Assembly (NCBI GenBank): GCA_937892095.1
Contig: CALAVC010000130.1
Location: 1 to 21,790, forward strand
Origin: an uncultured Bacteroidales bacterium
Lineage (GTDB): Bacteria; Bacteroidota; Bacteroidia; Bacteroidales; Marinilabiliaceae
DNA length: 21,790 nt
Direction of reading: 5' to 3'
The number at the start of each line of letters is the position of its first letter. Positions within the stretch are counted from its first letter, which is position 1. Positions 1-7,902 of the stretch are shown here, piece after piece. The position numbers were made by a program, and so were the translations under genes. The notes beneath the pieces were generated by a model. That model ran no database searches, had not been told where the DNA came from, and saw only the letters and a list, made by a program, of their open reading frames with translations.

Positions 1-1
1 C

Positions 2-3000
2 GAGGAGAAATACGGCGTTCCATGCATGTTCTGTATGCCTGCAGCCGGAGACCAGACCACTGATGAGTCTGCTAAGATATACGGCTTCGATGAAAACGGA
101 CAGTGGCAGTACCTTGATCTCGGCGTACAGGAAGGTCTTGCCATGGTTAAGCGTCTCGGAACAGAAATGGGAAATGCAGCCCTTTCCATTACGGACACAA
201 TTAAATGTACGGAGAAATCTCCGGCCATTGAATTCAGATCTGCTGTATTTGGAGCAGAGGGGACCAACAGGGAAGGACAGCTTGAAGTCAGTGATGTCTC
301 TGTGGATACACTGACCGTCGGATCTGTTGCTTTTGTTGGATTTAAACCCGAACTTGATGCTAAAACTGAAATGGAGATCCAGGAGCAGTCTCCTTATGAC
401 ACTACTCTCCTTATCAGTTTCCTGAACGGCGACGGAACCATGTCGACCAGCGTGGCAGCCACGACTGCAGAAGAGGGCGGCTTCAAGAGCACGTCGTGCA
501 GTTTCAGCGGCACCAACTCGCAGGTGCTGCTGACCGACGAGGTGAAGCACACCTACGTCTACCGGGTCATCAACAACAGCCGCACGCTGGCTGTGAGCGA
601 GACGCAAGCGGGCGAGACAGCCGTCGCCAACGACTACGTGCCCTCGCTGCCCGAAACCGTGCAGTCGCCACTGCTCAACAACTCGGACTACAGTTATTAC
701 GAAGAGGCCGAAGAGGCAACGGGCAGTTATACCGTGACCACTGCCACCAAGGTGGCAACACTGCTGGGCCTGTACGAAGATGTGGTATATGTGCGCTATG
801 CCTACGATGCCGCGACTTCGCCGTTTGTCGTGCCCAATGTGCGCAACGATGCGGGCAGCGACTACGACGACGTGTCGGAGGGCGAAAACGCCGGCCATTC
901 CGTGCTCAACATCACGGGGACTGTGCCCTACAACCTTATCTGGCTGTCGGACTACATGATGTATGAAAACAGCGGGAATCTGGCAGGAGCGGCTGACCAG
1001 GCACTGACGGCAACGACTACCCACGAGTGGTATTTCACGGGCGGCGACCCCTATAGCCTGAAAATAAAGAACGTAGGCCGCAACACCTATGTCGGCAGCA
1101 CGTCGGCTCTTGTTGCGGAAGCCAGCGCCACCCCGTTCATGCTGCTGAAGAAGGAGGGCTACGACTATGGCATACTGGCCCAGACGGGAACAGTGGACAA
1201 CAAGTTGCACAGCACATTCGACAGTGGCATCGGCAGCATCAGCGTAACCGGCATCAGCGCCCCTGCGAAGTTTATCATTTTCGGACTGGCATCGAGCCTT
1301 ACCTACCATTTGATACATGACTACCATGCTGACAGCACCACTCCCCACGTCTCCAAACGTAACTGGACGGAGTATCCCATCGAAAACATGACCGTGAACC
1401 TTTCCATTGGTGACGGGCTGGACGAGAAACTGCCGACGTCGATGCGACGCGAGTTCTGTACCTATACCTACAAGGTGGGTGACGCAGAGGTGTCCAACGT
1501 TGACGCAGCATGGTTCGGAACATCGAAGACCATTAATGTCTACTACACGGTCGACGAGACCCAATTCCAGTACCTGACCAGTTCGGAGACATCGAGCGAG
1601 GAGAACCTGAAGGCCGCCACAAAGTGGTACACCTTGGAGACCGGCGGCTCAACCCCCAGTCTGGCCCACTACACCTATAAGGACGACAAGCTGTCGGCAG
1701 CGGAAGGCCGCGACATTCACTACACCAACGACTACTTATGGGCCATCGAGGGCGACCCCTACGGCTTCTACATCTACAACCGCTACGCCACGATGAATGG
1801 CGGTCAATGGAACTATGTGGTAACAACTGCCACGACCCCGCTGATTGGTTCCGACCTGGTGCTCAGCAATACCAAAACCTATGCCCAATACGAGATGATG
1901 ACCGCCACCACCGACGGCTATTTCCAACTGCACCCTGTCAGCAACGTTGCCAACGACTTCTTCGTGAACAACAACGGCGGCGCCATGACCATCGACACGG
2001 AGGCCACGGAGTGGACTTTTGCGCTGAACGAGGCTCAACTGGATCCTTATTATGCACGTCGGGGCTACGTGGGTGGTTTGAACGAGACGGTGGTGACGGC
2101 ATACGAGGGTGCCGGTACGCTGGCCGCAAAGCAGGCGGTTGTGTATCAGACCGGCAACCTTGTCGATTATACCGCAGGCTACTACCGTATGCACTCCATG
2201 CCGGGAGCGGAGGGTCTCACGACACCACGCTATGCCAGCGGCTACCGCCACAACATCGAGACCACGTTCACCTCGGGCGGCATACCCATGCACTTCATCG
2301 AGAAAGCGGGCGTCACCACCACCTACGGAACACTGGGCGGCGGATTCACCATCACGGCTGGCACACGCGGCGACATCCCCGTGCCCGCACCGAAGGATGA
2401 CCCGGCCAGCATCTACCGCTTCAACTTGAGCGGCAGCACGACGACGCTGAGCACCCAGGGGCTGAATGTGACGGGAAGCACCATGGGCAGCGGCAGCGGC
2501 ACGGCCTTCTACGTGGAAGACGTGGGTGGCGCCGTGGTGACCATCCGCAGTGCCAGCGACCGTGCAACGGCCAACTACCTGAACTACAGCCAAAGCGCAG
2601 AAGTGTATAACCTGAAGACGGAGGTGGCCGAGATGGCCGACTACACGAAGTGGTGTCTGGAACCAGCCAACACCAAGGGGCTGAATCTGACCCTGAACAA
2701 TGGTGGAGACAGTCATTACTATGCGACGTTCTATGCCCCATTCGATGTCACCATCGGTGGCAGTGAGGCCGAAGCCTACGTTTGTACGGCATGGGGCGAC
2801 AAAATCATCCATCCCGTCAGCATCGGCACGATCATCCCCGCAGGAACGCCTGTCATCATCCGCAGCACAACGGCCGATGATGTGGCAATGACATTGCCCT
2901 CCTCTTCGCCTTCCGTATCTGCCAGTTGCATTTTCCGCGGAACTTATCTGGAGCAACTGCTCAGCATGAGCGAAACCGACATAATCTATTGCTTCGGCCT

Positions 3001-3427
3001 GCCATATACGGGACTGACGCTCACCCCCTTGACCGGCGAAATTATAGGAACGGGAACAAGCGGCAATACGGGCGTAGGCTTCTACCTGAATGCCAGCCGC
3101 AACAAGGAGGCCAGCGCCAAGAGTAATGGATGGACCCGCAACAACTGGTATGTGCTTGCCAACAAGATTTACTACCGTGCGACGGGTGGTGGTGCCCCTC
3201 GCCGTGAGACAAGTGAGGTGACGTTCATTCCTGTGGTTTTCGACGATGACGATCCTCCATCTGATGACGACAGGGCAGTATCTCCTGCCGCCGCTTACAG
3301 CAACCGCATCTACGACTTGCAGGGCAGGATGGTGGCGACGAAAGAGCAGGTGGAGAATGGTACTTGGCGAACTCATTTGGATCCAGGCATCTATATCCTC
3401 AATGGAAAGAAGTTTATCTTGAGATAA
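2..3427 (+). CDS. Large secreted surface protein with T9SS-like C-terminus, 5' end missing
   Basis: The frame is open to the first base of the window, so the N-terminus and any signal peptide lie outside. About 1140 residues are visible. Two related modules carry a W..xGDPY...I.N pattern, near residues 335-350 (WYFTGGDPYSLKIKN) and 570-585 (LWAIEGDPYGFYIYN); they resemble lectin-like or beta-trefoil repeats, but I cannot name a family. The last 40 residues contain IYDLQGRMV and end GIYILNGKKFILR, the style of C-terminal sorting tail on Prevotella/Porphyromonas proteins exported by the type IX system. The protein is therefore probably exported and surface attached. Codon use changes sharply near base 430 (see findings), so the first 135 residues may have a different origin. 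Function unknown; adhesin or glycan binding is a guess. Confidence 0.8.
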   Translation, partial: EEKYGVPCMFCMPAAGDQTTDESAKIYGFDENGQWQYLDLGVQEGLAMVKRLGTEMGNAALSITDTIKCTEKSPAIEFRSAVFGAEGTNREGQLEVSDVSVDTLTVGSVAFVGFKPELDAKTEMEIQEQSPYDTTLLISFLNGDGTMSTSVAATTAEEGGFKSTSCSFSGTNSQVLLTDEVKHTYVYRVINNSRTLAVSETQAGETAVANDYVPSLPETVQSPLLNNSDYSYYEEAEEATGSYTVTTATKVATLLGLYEDVVYVRYAYDAATSPFVVPNVRNDAGSDYDDVSEGENAGHSVLNITGTVPYNLIWLSDYMMYENSGNLAGAADQALTATTTHEWYFTGGDPYSLKIKNVGRNTYVGSTSALVAEASATPFMLLKKEGYDYGILAQTGTVDNKLHSTFDSGIGSISVTGISAPAKFIIFGLASSLTYHLIHDYHADSTTPHVSKRNWTEYPIENMTVNLSIGDGLDEKLPTSMRREFCTYTYKVGDAEVSNVDAAWFGTSKTINVYYTVDETQFQYLTSSETSSEENLKAATKWYTLETGGSTPSLAHYTYKDDKLSAAEGRDIHYTNDYLWAIEGDPYGFYIYNRYATMNGGQWNYVVTTATTPLIGSDLVLSNTKTYAQYEMMTATTDGYFQLHPVSNVANDFFVNNNGGAMTIDTEATEWTFALNEAQLDPYYARRGYVGGLNETVVTAYEGAGTLAAKQAVVYQTGNLVDYTAGYYRMHSMPGAEGLTTPRYASGYRHNIETTFTSGGIPMHFIEKAGVTTTYGTLGGGFTITAGTRGDIPVPAPKDDPASIYRFNLSGSTTTLSTQGLNVTGSTMGSGSGTAFYVEDVGGAVVTIRSASDRATANYLNYSQSAEVYNLKTEVAEMADYTKWCLEPANTKGLNLTLNNGGDSHYYATFYAPFDVTIGGSEAEAYVCTAWGDKIIHPVSIGTIIPAGTPVIIRSTTADDVAMTLPSSSPSVSASCIFRGTYLEQLLSMSETDIIYCFGLPYTGLTLTPLTGEIIGTGTSGNTGVGFYLNASRNKEASAKSNGWTRNNWYVLANKIYYRATGGGAPRRETSEVTFIPVVFDDDDPPSDDDRAVSPAAAYSNRIYDLQGRMVATKEQVENGTWRTHLDPGIYILNGKKFILR

Positions 3428-3530
3428 GGGGTGGGGACTGTTCTTGGTGTCGTAAAGTAGATGCCATCGGTTGAGTGGTGCCCTAAGGGGGATTTTCTTG
3501 CCCTTCTGAGGACATCTTTTGGTGGATTTT

Positions 3531-3562
3531 CTTGGTTTTCTTGCAGAAATGCCGTACCTTTG
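3531..3562 (+). promoter_or_regulatory. Bacteroidota-type promoter of the pectinesterase gene
   Basis: TACCTTTG at 3555-3562 fits the -7 consensus TAnnTTTG exactly. A CTTG at 3531-3534, 20 bases upstream, is a one-mismatch -33 box (consensus TTTG). Transcription would start near 3569, downstream of an in-frame ATG at 3519, which favours the ATG at 3588. Confidence 0.65.
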
Positions 3563-3587
3563 CAAGCCCTCAGGTCATTTGATAAGC

Positions 3588-4919
3588 ATGCAAAGATTTA
3601 CACATATTATTATATTAGGACTTTCTTTTTTCATCTGGATGTCGTTGTCGGCTTTTGCACAGACACCAGATAGTTTGGGACGCATTCGTTACAAGTATGA
3701 CTTTGTGGTACCGACGAACGGCAACTTTATTCAGGCTATTCATGCCGCCAACAACCGCCCTGACAAGTCGAAGCGATACCGTATTTTCATCAAGTCGAGC
3801 ATGTATCGCATCAAGGGCGAAGGTAATCCCATCAAAATCACAGAGAACGGCAAGGAAATCACCATCCCCAGCCCTATGACCATCTTGACGGCTTCCAACA
3901 CGAGCATCTGTGGCGAAGGGATGCGGAACACGCAGATTGAGTCTATGCCCATGCACGAGGGCATCAGTTGCACGTCCACCCTCTTCCTCAAGGGGGCGGA
4001 CAGCACTTACATTCAGGACATCGAACTGTGGTCGAACTATCGGGATGACCTCACTGCCTTTGCCAATCGTGCGGTGGCATTGAACGAAAAGAACTGCAAG
4101 GGCAACATCTTCAAGAACCTTTCCCTGATGAGCAATCAGGACACTTACTATACCAACGATGGCGGCACCACCTATCTCGAAGACTGCACCATCAAAGGCA
4201 CCGTCGATTTCATTTGTGGCGGTGGCACCATCTACTTCAATCGTTGCAACATCGAACTTCGCCATCGAGGCGGCAAACGTGACATCATTTGTGCTCCAGC
4301 CACCGAGGCGGCACGTCCCTATGGTTATGTGTTCAATGGTTGCCGCATCTATGGCTCGAAAGACCAGGCAGGCAAGTACATGTTGGGGCGTCCGTGGAAG
4401 AATGCTCCCCGAGCCGTCTTTCTGGGCACCGTGATGGACCTGCAGCCCGATTCCACCGCATGGACAGAGATGCACGGCACCCTCCCACGCCTCTTTTCCG
4501 AGTATGAGAGCATGGACTCCGAGTTTCAACTCATCCCCACCACGGGGCGTCGCAAGCAGTTCAAGAACGAGAACGACATCACCACGACCATGCGTTACAA
4601 TACCGACCTGACCGTGGCAGAAGCCGAAAAGTACGACATCAACGATGTCTTCCCCGGCTGGCATCCCGACCGCAGGGCTGCCCTTGTGCCTCCTCCCGTT
4701 GCCAAGATTCAGAATCGTGGCGACATCTATTGGGACGACGTACCAGAAGCCTGTCTCTACGCCATTTGCAAGAACCGCGATGTCATTGCCTTCACCACCC
4801 AACCCCGCTACACCGTTCCCAAGGGAACAGCCGAAGGCTCTTGCTTCTCCATCCGCTGTGCCAATTTCTATGGTGGACTTGGCGAACGCAGCAACGAGGT
4901 GGTTTATCCGAATAAGTGA
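3588..4919 (+). CDS. Secreted pectin methylesterase (CE8 family)
   Basis: This 443-residue protein should remove methyl esters from homogalacturonan, exposing it to lyases and hydrolases. The CE8 signature residues are present: QDT near residue 184, GTVDF near 204 with the catalytic Asp, and LGRPW near 266 with the substrate-binding Arg. The start is the ATG at 3588 because the predicted promoter lies just upstream and it opens a clean signal peptide (hydrophobic residues 6-20, cleavage after SAFA). Periplasmic or surface location is expected. After the esterase beta-helix, roughly the last 75 residues (starting PPPVAKIQNRGD) look like a small beta-sandwich add-on, similar to Fn3-like tails on Bacteroidales enzymes. 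The gene has its own promoter and a terminator over its stop codon, so it is probably monocistronic. The SDR and DUF4861 genes downstream fit a pectin theme. Confidence 0.9.
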   Translation: MQRFTHIIILGLSFFIWMSLSAFAQTPDSLGRIRYKYDFVVPTNGNFIQAIHAANNRPDKSKRYRIFIKSSMYRIKGEGNPIKITENGKEITIPSPMTILTASNTSICGEGMRNTQIESMPMHEGISCTSTLFLKGADSTYIQDIELWSNYRDDLTAFANRAVALNEKNCKGNIFKNLSLMSNQDTYYTNDGGTTYLEDCTIKGTVDFICGGGTIYFNRCNIELRHRGGKRDIICAPATEAARPYGYVFNGCRIYGSKDQAGKYMLGRPWKNAPRAVFLGTVMDLQPDSTAWTEMHGTLPRLFSEYESMDSEFQLIPTTGRRKQFKNENDITTTMRYNTDLTVAEAEKYDINDVFPGWHPDRRAALVPPPVAKIQNRGDIYWDDVPEACLYAICKNRDVIAFTTQPRYTVPKGTAEGSCFSIRCANFYGGLGERSNEVVYPNK

Positions 4920-4938
4920 AAGAATCTTCACTTTTTTT
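4914..4938 (+). terminator. Rho-independent terminator after the pectinesterase
   Basis: A 7-bp stem AAGTGAA/TTCACTT with a 6-base loop is followed directly by T7 (counting the two T of the stem). The stop codon TGA lies inside the left arm. Confidence 0.75.
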
Positions 4939-4967
4939 CGTGTGTTAAAGATTTTTTAGAAAAAAAG

Positions 4968-4999
4968 TTTGGGAGGAAAGGGGAATTGCCTTATCTTTG
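4968..4999 (+). promoter_or_regulatory. Bacteroidota-type promoter of the rubrerythrin operon
   Basis: TTTG at 4968-4971 and TATCTTTG at 4992-4999 are separated by 20 bases. Both boxes match the Bacteroidota primary sigma factor consensus exactly. The leader is about 33 bases, with no clear Shine-Dalgarno, which is common in this phylum. Confidence 0.85.
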
Positions 5000-5038
5000 C
5001 AACAGGTTACTAACATTCATTATTAAATCTAACGTTTT

Positions 5039-5602
5039 ATGGCAAAGAAATGGGTATGCCCAGTATGTGGCTATGTTTATGAGGGAGAGAACCCTCCAGA
5101 GAAGTGTCCTCAGTGCAAGGTTCCAGGTTCCAAGTTCAAGGAGAAGGAAGAGACTGAAGGACTGAATTTCGCTTGTGAACACGAAGTTGGCGTGGCGAAT
5201 GCTATTCCAGAAGGTGAAGAAGGTGCTTTCGTTCTTCAAGGTCTGAAAGACCACTTCAATGGTGAGTGCTGTGAAGTGGGCATGTATTTGGCGATGGCTC
5301 GTCAGGCAGACCGCGAAGGCTATCCAGAGGTATCGGAGGCTTTCCGTCGCTATGCTTACGAAGAGGCAGACCACGCATCACGCTTTGCTGAACTGCTCGG
5401 CGAGGTGGTTTGGGACACGAAGACCAACCTGAAGAAGCGTATGGAGGCAGAGGAAGGTGCCTGTGCCGCTAAACTCGACATTGCCAAGGTGGCAAAGAAA
5501 CTGGGTCTTGACGCTATTCACGACACGGTTCACGAGATGGCAAAGGACGAGGCACGTCACGGTGCTGGTTTCCAGGGATTGTATAACAGATATTTTAAGT
5601 AA
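5039..5602 (+). CDS. Reverse rubrerythrin (rubredoxin domain at the N-terminus)
   Basis: This is a 187-residue peroxide-reducing protein of anaerobes. Residues 1-35 form a rubredoxin-type FeS4 site with Cys7, Cys10, Cys23 and Cys26. The rest is the ferritin-like four-helix domain, with acidic and His ligands visible in YEEADHASRF and KDEARHGAGF and in the helix containing GECCEVGMYL. In classical rubrerythrin the rubredoxin domain is C-terminal; here it comes first, which defines the reverse form. It should reduce hydrogen peroxide (and possibly oxygen) to water in the cytoplasm, using electrons from a reductase directly or through a rubredoxin. A rubredoxin gene follows 10 bases downstream, consistent with a paired electron donor. 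Confidence 0.92.
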   Translation: MAKKWVCPVCGYVYEGENPPEKCPQCKVPGSKFKEKEETEGLNFACEHEVGVANAIPEGEEGAFVLQGLKDHFNGECCEVGMYLAMARQADREGYPEVSEAFRRYAYEEADHASRFAELLGEVVWDTKTNLKKRMEAEEGACAAKLDIAKVAKKLGLDAIHDTVHEMAKDEARHGAGFQGLYNRYFK

Positions 5603-5612
5603 AGTAAAGATT

Positions 5613-5771
5613 ATGAAGAAGTATGTTTGTGACACCTGCGGTTGGGAGTATGACCCAGAGGTAGGTTATCCAGAAGGCGGCATTGAGCCAGGCACTGCAT
5701 TTGAAGACCTTCCCGCAGATTTCGAATGCCCACTTTGTGGCGTTGGTAAAGATCAGTTCTCGGAGGCTTAA
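5613..5771 (+). CDS. Rubredoxin
   Basis: This 52-residue protein has the standard rubredoxin size and two CxxCG knuckles: Cys6/Cys9 and Cys39/Cys42, which bind one iron. The residues around them (YVCDTCGWEYDPE and ECPLCG) are typical. It is a small cytoplasmic one-electron carrier, very likely the donor to the reverse rubrerythrin encoded just upstream, in the same operon. The ATG at 5613 is the only start that gives a normal rubredoxin N-terminus. Confidence 0.95.
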   Translation: MKKYVCDTCGWEYDPEVGYPEGGIEPGTAFEDLPADFECPLCGVGKDQFSEA

Positions 5772-5774
5772 AGA

Positions 5775-6848
5775 GTGAAGATTCGAGACATCAATCTTGG
5801 AGATAAGCCTGTTCTGTTGGCTCCCATGGAGGACGTGACAGATCAGGCTTTTCGTCTGCTCTGCAAGGAGTTTGGGGCGAGCATGGTGTATTCCGAGTTC
5901 GTCAGTGCTGATGCCCTCATCCGCAATGTCAACCGCTCATTAGAGAAGATTCGGGTGGACGAACGGGAACGTCCCGTCGCCATTCAGATATATGGGCGTG
6001 ACGTGCCGAGCATGGTGGAGGCGGCACGCATGGTGGAGAGCGAGGCACACCCCGACATCCTCGACATCAACTTCGGATGTCCCGTCAAGAAAGTGGCGGG
6101 CAAAGGGGCTGGTGCGGGCATGTTGCGTACTCCCCAACTGATGCTCGACATCACTCGCGAGGTGGTCAAGGCTGTGTCTGTCCCTGTCACCGTGAAGACA
6201 CGTCTCGGGTGGGATGTGTCGTCCCTCTATGACCTCCCCCCCGAATGGCATCGCACCACAGAAGAGAAGACCCCCTTTATCCTCGAATTGGCAGAGCGTC
6301 TCCAAGACTGTGGCATTGCCGCCCTGACCATCCACGGCAGAACCCGCAGCCAGATGTATCAGGGTGAAGCCGACTGGACGCTGATTGGCGAGGTGAAAGC
6401 CAATCCGCGCATCCATATCCCCATCATCGGCAATGGCGACATCTGCACCGCCGAACAGGCTCAAGCCGCTTTCGACCGCTACGGGGTGGATGCCGTCATG
6501 ATAGGCAGAGCCACCTTCGGACAACCGTGGCTCTTCAAGGATGTACGTACCTTCCTCGAAACAGGTCAGCGTGACAACACGATGACGCTCGACTGGAAGA
6601 TGGAGGTGCTCAAGCGTCAAGTCCGCACCAGCGTGGAGTATTCCTTGCGTGAGGACAACGCACTGAAGGAACGCAAACGCACAGAACTGGGCGGCATCAT
6701 CCATGTGCGTCGCCATCTCGCCAATTGCCCCCTCTTCAAAGGCATCCCCGACTTCCGTTCAACTCGCATTCGTATCCTCCAAGCAACGACACAGGAGGAA
6801 CTCTTTGCCCTGCTGGACGAGGCAAAGGAGCGTATCTTGGGGAAATAG
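5775..6848 (+). CDS. dusB: tRNA-dihydrouridine synthase, DusB type
   Basis: This 357-residue FMN enzyme reduces specific uridines in tRNA D-loops using NAD(P)H. The N-terminal LLAPMEDVTDQAFR (near residue 15) is the TIM-barrel FMN-binding start. INFGCPVKKV contains the catalytic Cys, near residue 102. KTRLGW (near 142) and HGRTRSQMYQG (near 187) are flavin and tRNA contacts, and GNGDI and MIGRATFGQPW (from about 221 to 250) complete the phosphate-binding site. The start is GTG, 3 bases after the rubredoxin stop, implying translational coupling and cotranscription from the rubrerythrin promoter. Being in an oxidative-stress operon is slightly odd but fits a flavoenzyme. The B subtype is assigned by overall sequence feel and is less certain than the family. 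Confidence 0.9.
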   Translation: MKIRDINLGDKPVLLAPMEDVTDQAFRLLCKEFGASMVYSEFVSADALIRNVNRSLEKIRVDERERPVAIQIYGRDVPSMVEAARMVESEAHPDILDINFGCPVKKVAGKGAGAGMLRTPQLMLDITREVVKAVSVPVTVKTRLGWDVSSLYDLPPEWHRTTEEKTPFILELAERLQDCGIAALTIHGRTRSQMYQGEADWTLIGEVKANPRIHIPIIGNGDICTAEQAQAAFDRYGVDAVMIGRATFGQPWLFKDVRTFLETGQRDNTMTLDWKMEVLKRQVRTSVEYSLREDNALKERKRTELGGIIHVRRHLANCPLFKGIPDFRSTRIRILQATTQEELFALLDEAKERILGK

Positions 6849-6872
6849 AAAAGACAAAAAGTTTCCTTTTAT

Positions 6873-6903
6873 TTTGTTTTGTCTTTATTTTGCTGTAACT
6901 TTG
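6873..6903 (+). promoter_or_regulatory. Bacteroidota-type promoter of the SDR gene
   Basis: TTTG at 6873-6876 and TAACTTTG at 6896-6903 are 19 bases apart, matching both consensus boxes. The -33 box sits in the loop of a weak A/T-rich hairpin (AAAGACAAAA at 6850-6859 with TTTTGTCTTT at 6877-6886), which might also act as a poor terminator for the upstream operon. Confidence 0.8.
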
Positions 6904-6957
6904 CAAACGGAACAATCCAACACTCATATACTAATCAACTAAAAAAACTAAAGAATT

Positions 6958-7767
6958 ATGGCTGATTTATCTAATTTTTCTCTCGAAGGTAAGAACGCAT
7001 GGATTACGGGTGCGTCTTATGGCATCGGTTTCAACATCGCCAAGGCTTTTGTGAAGGCAGGTGCAAACATGATTGTGTTCAACGACATCAACGAGGCTGC
7101 TTTGGAGCGTGGTTTGGCCAACTACAAGGAGGCTGGCATCACGAACGTAAAGGGCTACGTGTGTGACGTGACCGACGAGAAGGGTGTGAAGGCTCTGGTT
7201 GACACCATCCACAAGGAGGTGGGTCAGATTGACATCCTCGTGAACAACGCAGGTATCATCAAGCGTATCCCGATGCACGAGATGGCTCGTCAGGAGTTCC
7301 AGCAGGTGATTGACATTGACCTCGTGGCTCCGTTCATCTGTGCCAGTGCCGTGCTGCCCGAAATGATGGAGCGTAAGGAGGGCAAGATTATCAACATCTG
7401 CTCGATGATGAGCGAACTCGGTCGTGAGACGGTGAGTGCCTACGCAGCAGCCAAGGGTGGCTTGAAGATGCTCACCCGCAACATCTGCTCAGAGTATGGC
7501 GAATACAACATCCAGTGCAACGGCATAGGTCCTGGTTACATCGCCACCCCACAAACAGCACCACTCCGCGAGCGTCAGGCCGACGGTAGCCGTCACCCAT
7601 TCGACTCGTTCATCTGTGCCAAGACCCCAGCAGGTCGTTGGCTCGAGCCCGAAGAACTCGGTGGTCCTGCAGTCTTCCTCGCAAGCTCTGCCTCCGATGC
7701 TGTCAACGGACATGTCCTCTATGTCGACGGTGGTATCCTCGCCTACATCGGCAAGCAACCCAAGTAA
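6958..7767 (+). CDS. Gluconate 5-dehydrogenase / KduD-type SDR
   Basis: A 269-residue classical short-chain dehydrogenase. The NAD(P)-binding motif TGASYGIG is at about residues 17-24, NNAG at about 96-99, the catalytic Ser lies near 148 (ICSMMSELG), and the YAAAK active site is at 161-165. The long conserved stretch around CNGIGPGYIATPQT and the C-terminus YVDGGILAYIGKQP are typical of the Bacteroidetes branch annotated as gluconate 5-dehydrogenase or 2-deoxy-D-gluconate 3-dehydrogenase (KduD). The likely role is interconversion of keto-uronates made during pectin or uronate breakdown, in the cytoplasm. Which substrate it uses cannot be read from sequence alone. It has its own promoter and is followed by a hairpin before the DUF4861 gene. 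Confidence 0.88.
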   Translation: MADLSNFSLEGKNAWITGASYGIGFNIAKAFVKAGANMIVFNDINEAALERGLANYKEAGITNVKGYVCDVTDEKGVKALVDTIHKEVGQIDILVNNAGIIKRIPMHEMARQEFQQVIDIDLVAPFICASAVLPEMMERKEGKIINICSMMSELGRETVSAYAAAKGGLKMLTRNICSEYGEYNIQCNGIGPGYIATPQTAPLRERQADGSRHPFDSFICAKTPAGRWLEPEELGGPAVFLASSASDAVNGHVLYVDGGILAYIGKQPK

Positions 7768-7837
7768 TCATTAGTCTCTTCTTGTCTTATGTCAGTTCGT
7801 TTCCATTGCTCCATAAGACTCGTCGAAACTCATATCT

Positions 7838-7871
7838 GCACCACGCACAAATCTTTGGCGTGGTGCTTTTT
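7838..7871 (+). terminator. Terminator between the SDR and DUF4861 genes
   Basis: A perfect 9-bp stem GCACCACGC (7838-7846)/GCGTGGTGC (7858-7866) with an 11-base loop is followed by T5. It lies only 32 bases before the next start codon. No good promoter is seen between the two genes, so the lipoprotein may depend on read-through, with the hairpin lowering its level. Confidence 0.85.
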
Positions 7872-7902
7872 ACCAAATAATAGTCATCAATAAAATATCA
7901 AA

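Noticed and set aside
1736..3565. A 609-codon open frame on the minus strand opposite the large secreted protein
   Set aside because: It is Arg/His/Gly-rich, has no recognisable domain, and lies opposite a gene with clear C-terminal sorting features; the skewed third positions of that gene keep the frame open.
3615..4931. A 438-codon minus-strand frame opposite the pectinesterase
   Set aside because: The plus strand carries all CE8 catalytic motifs, a signal peptide, promoter and terminator; the opposite frame has no supporting signal.
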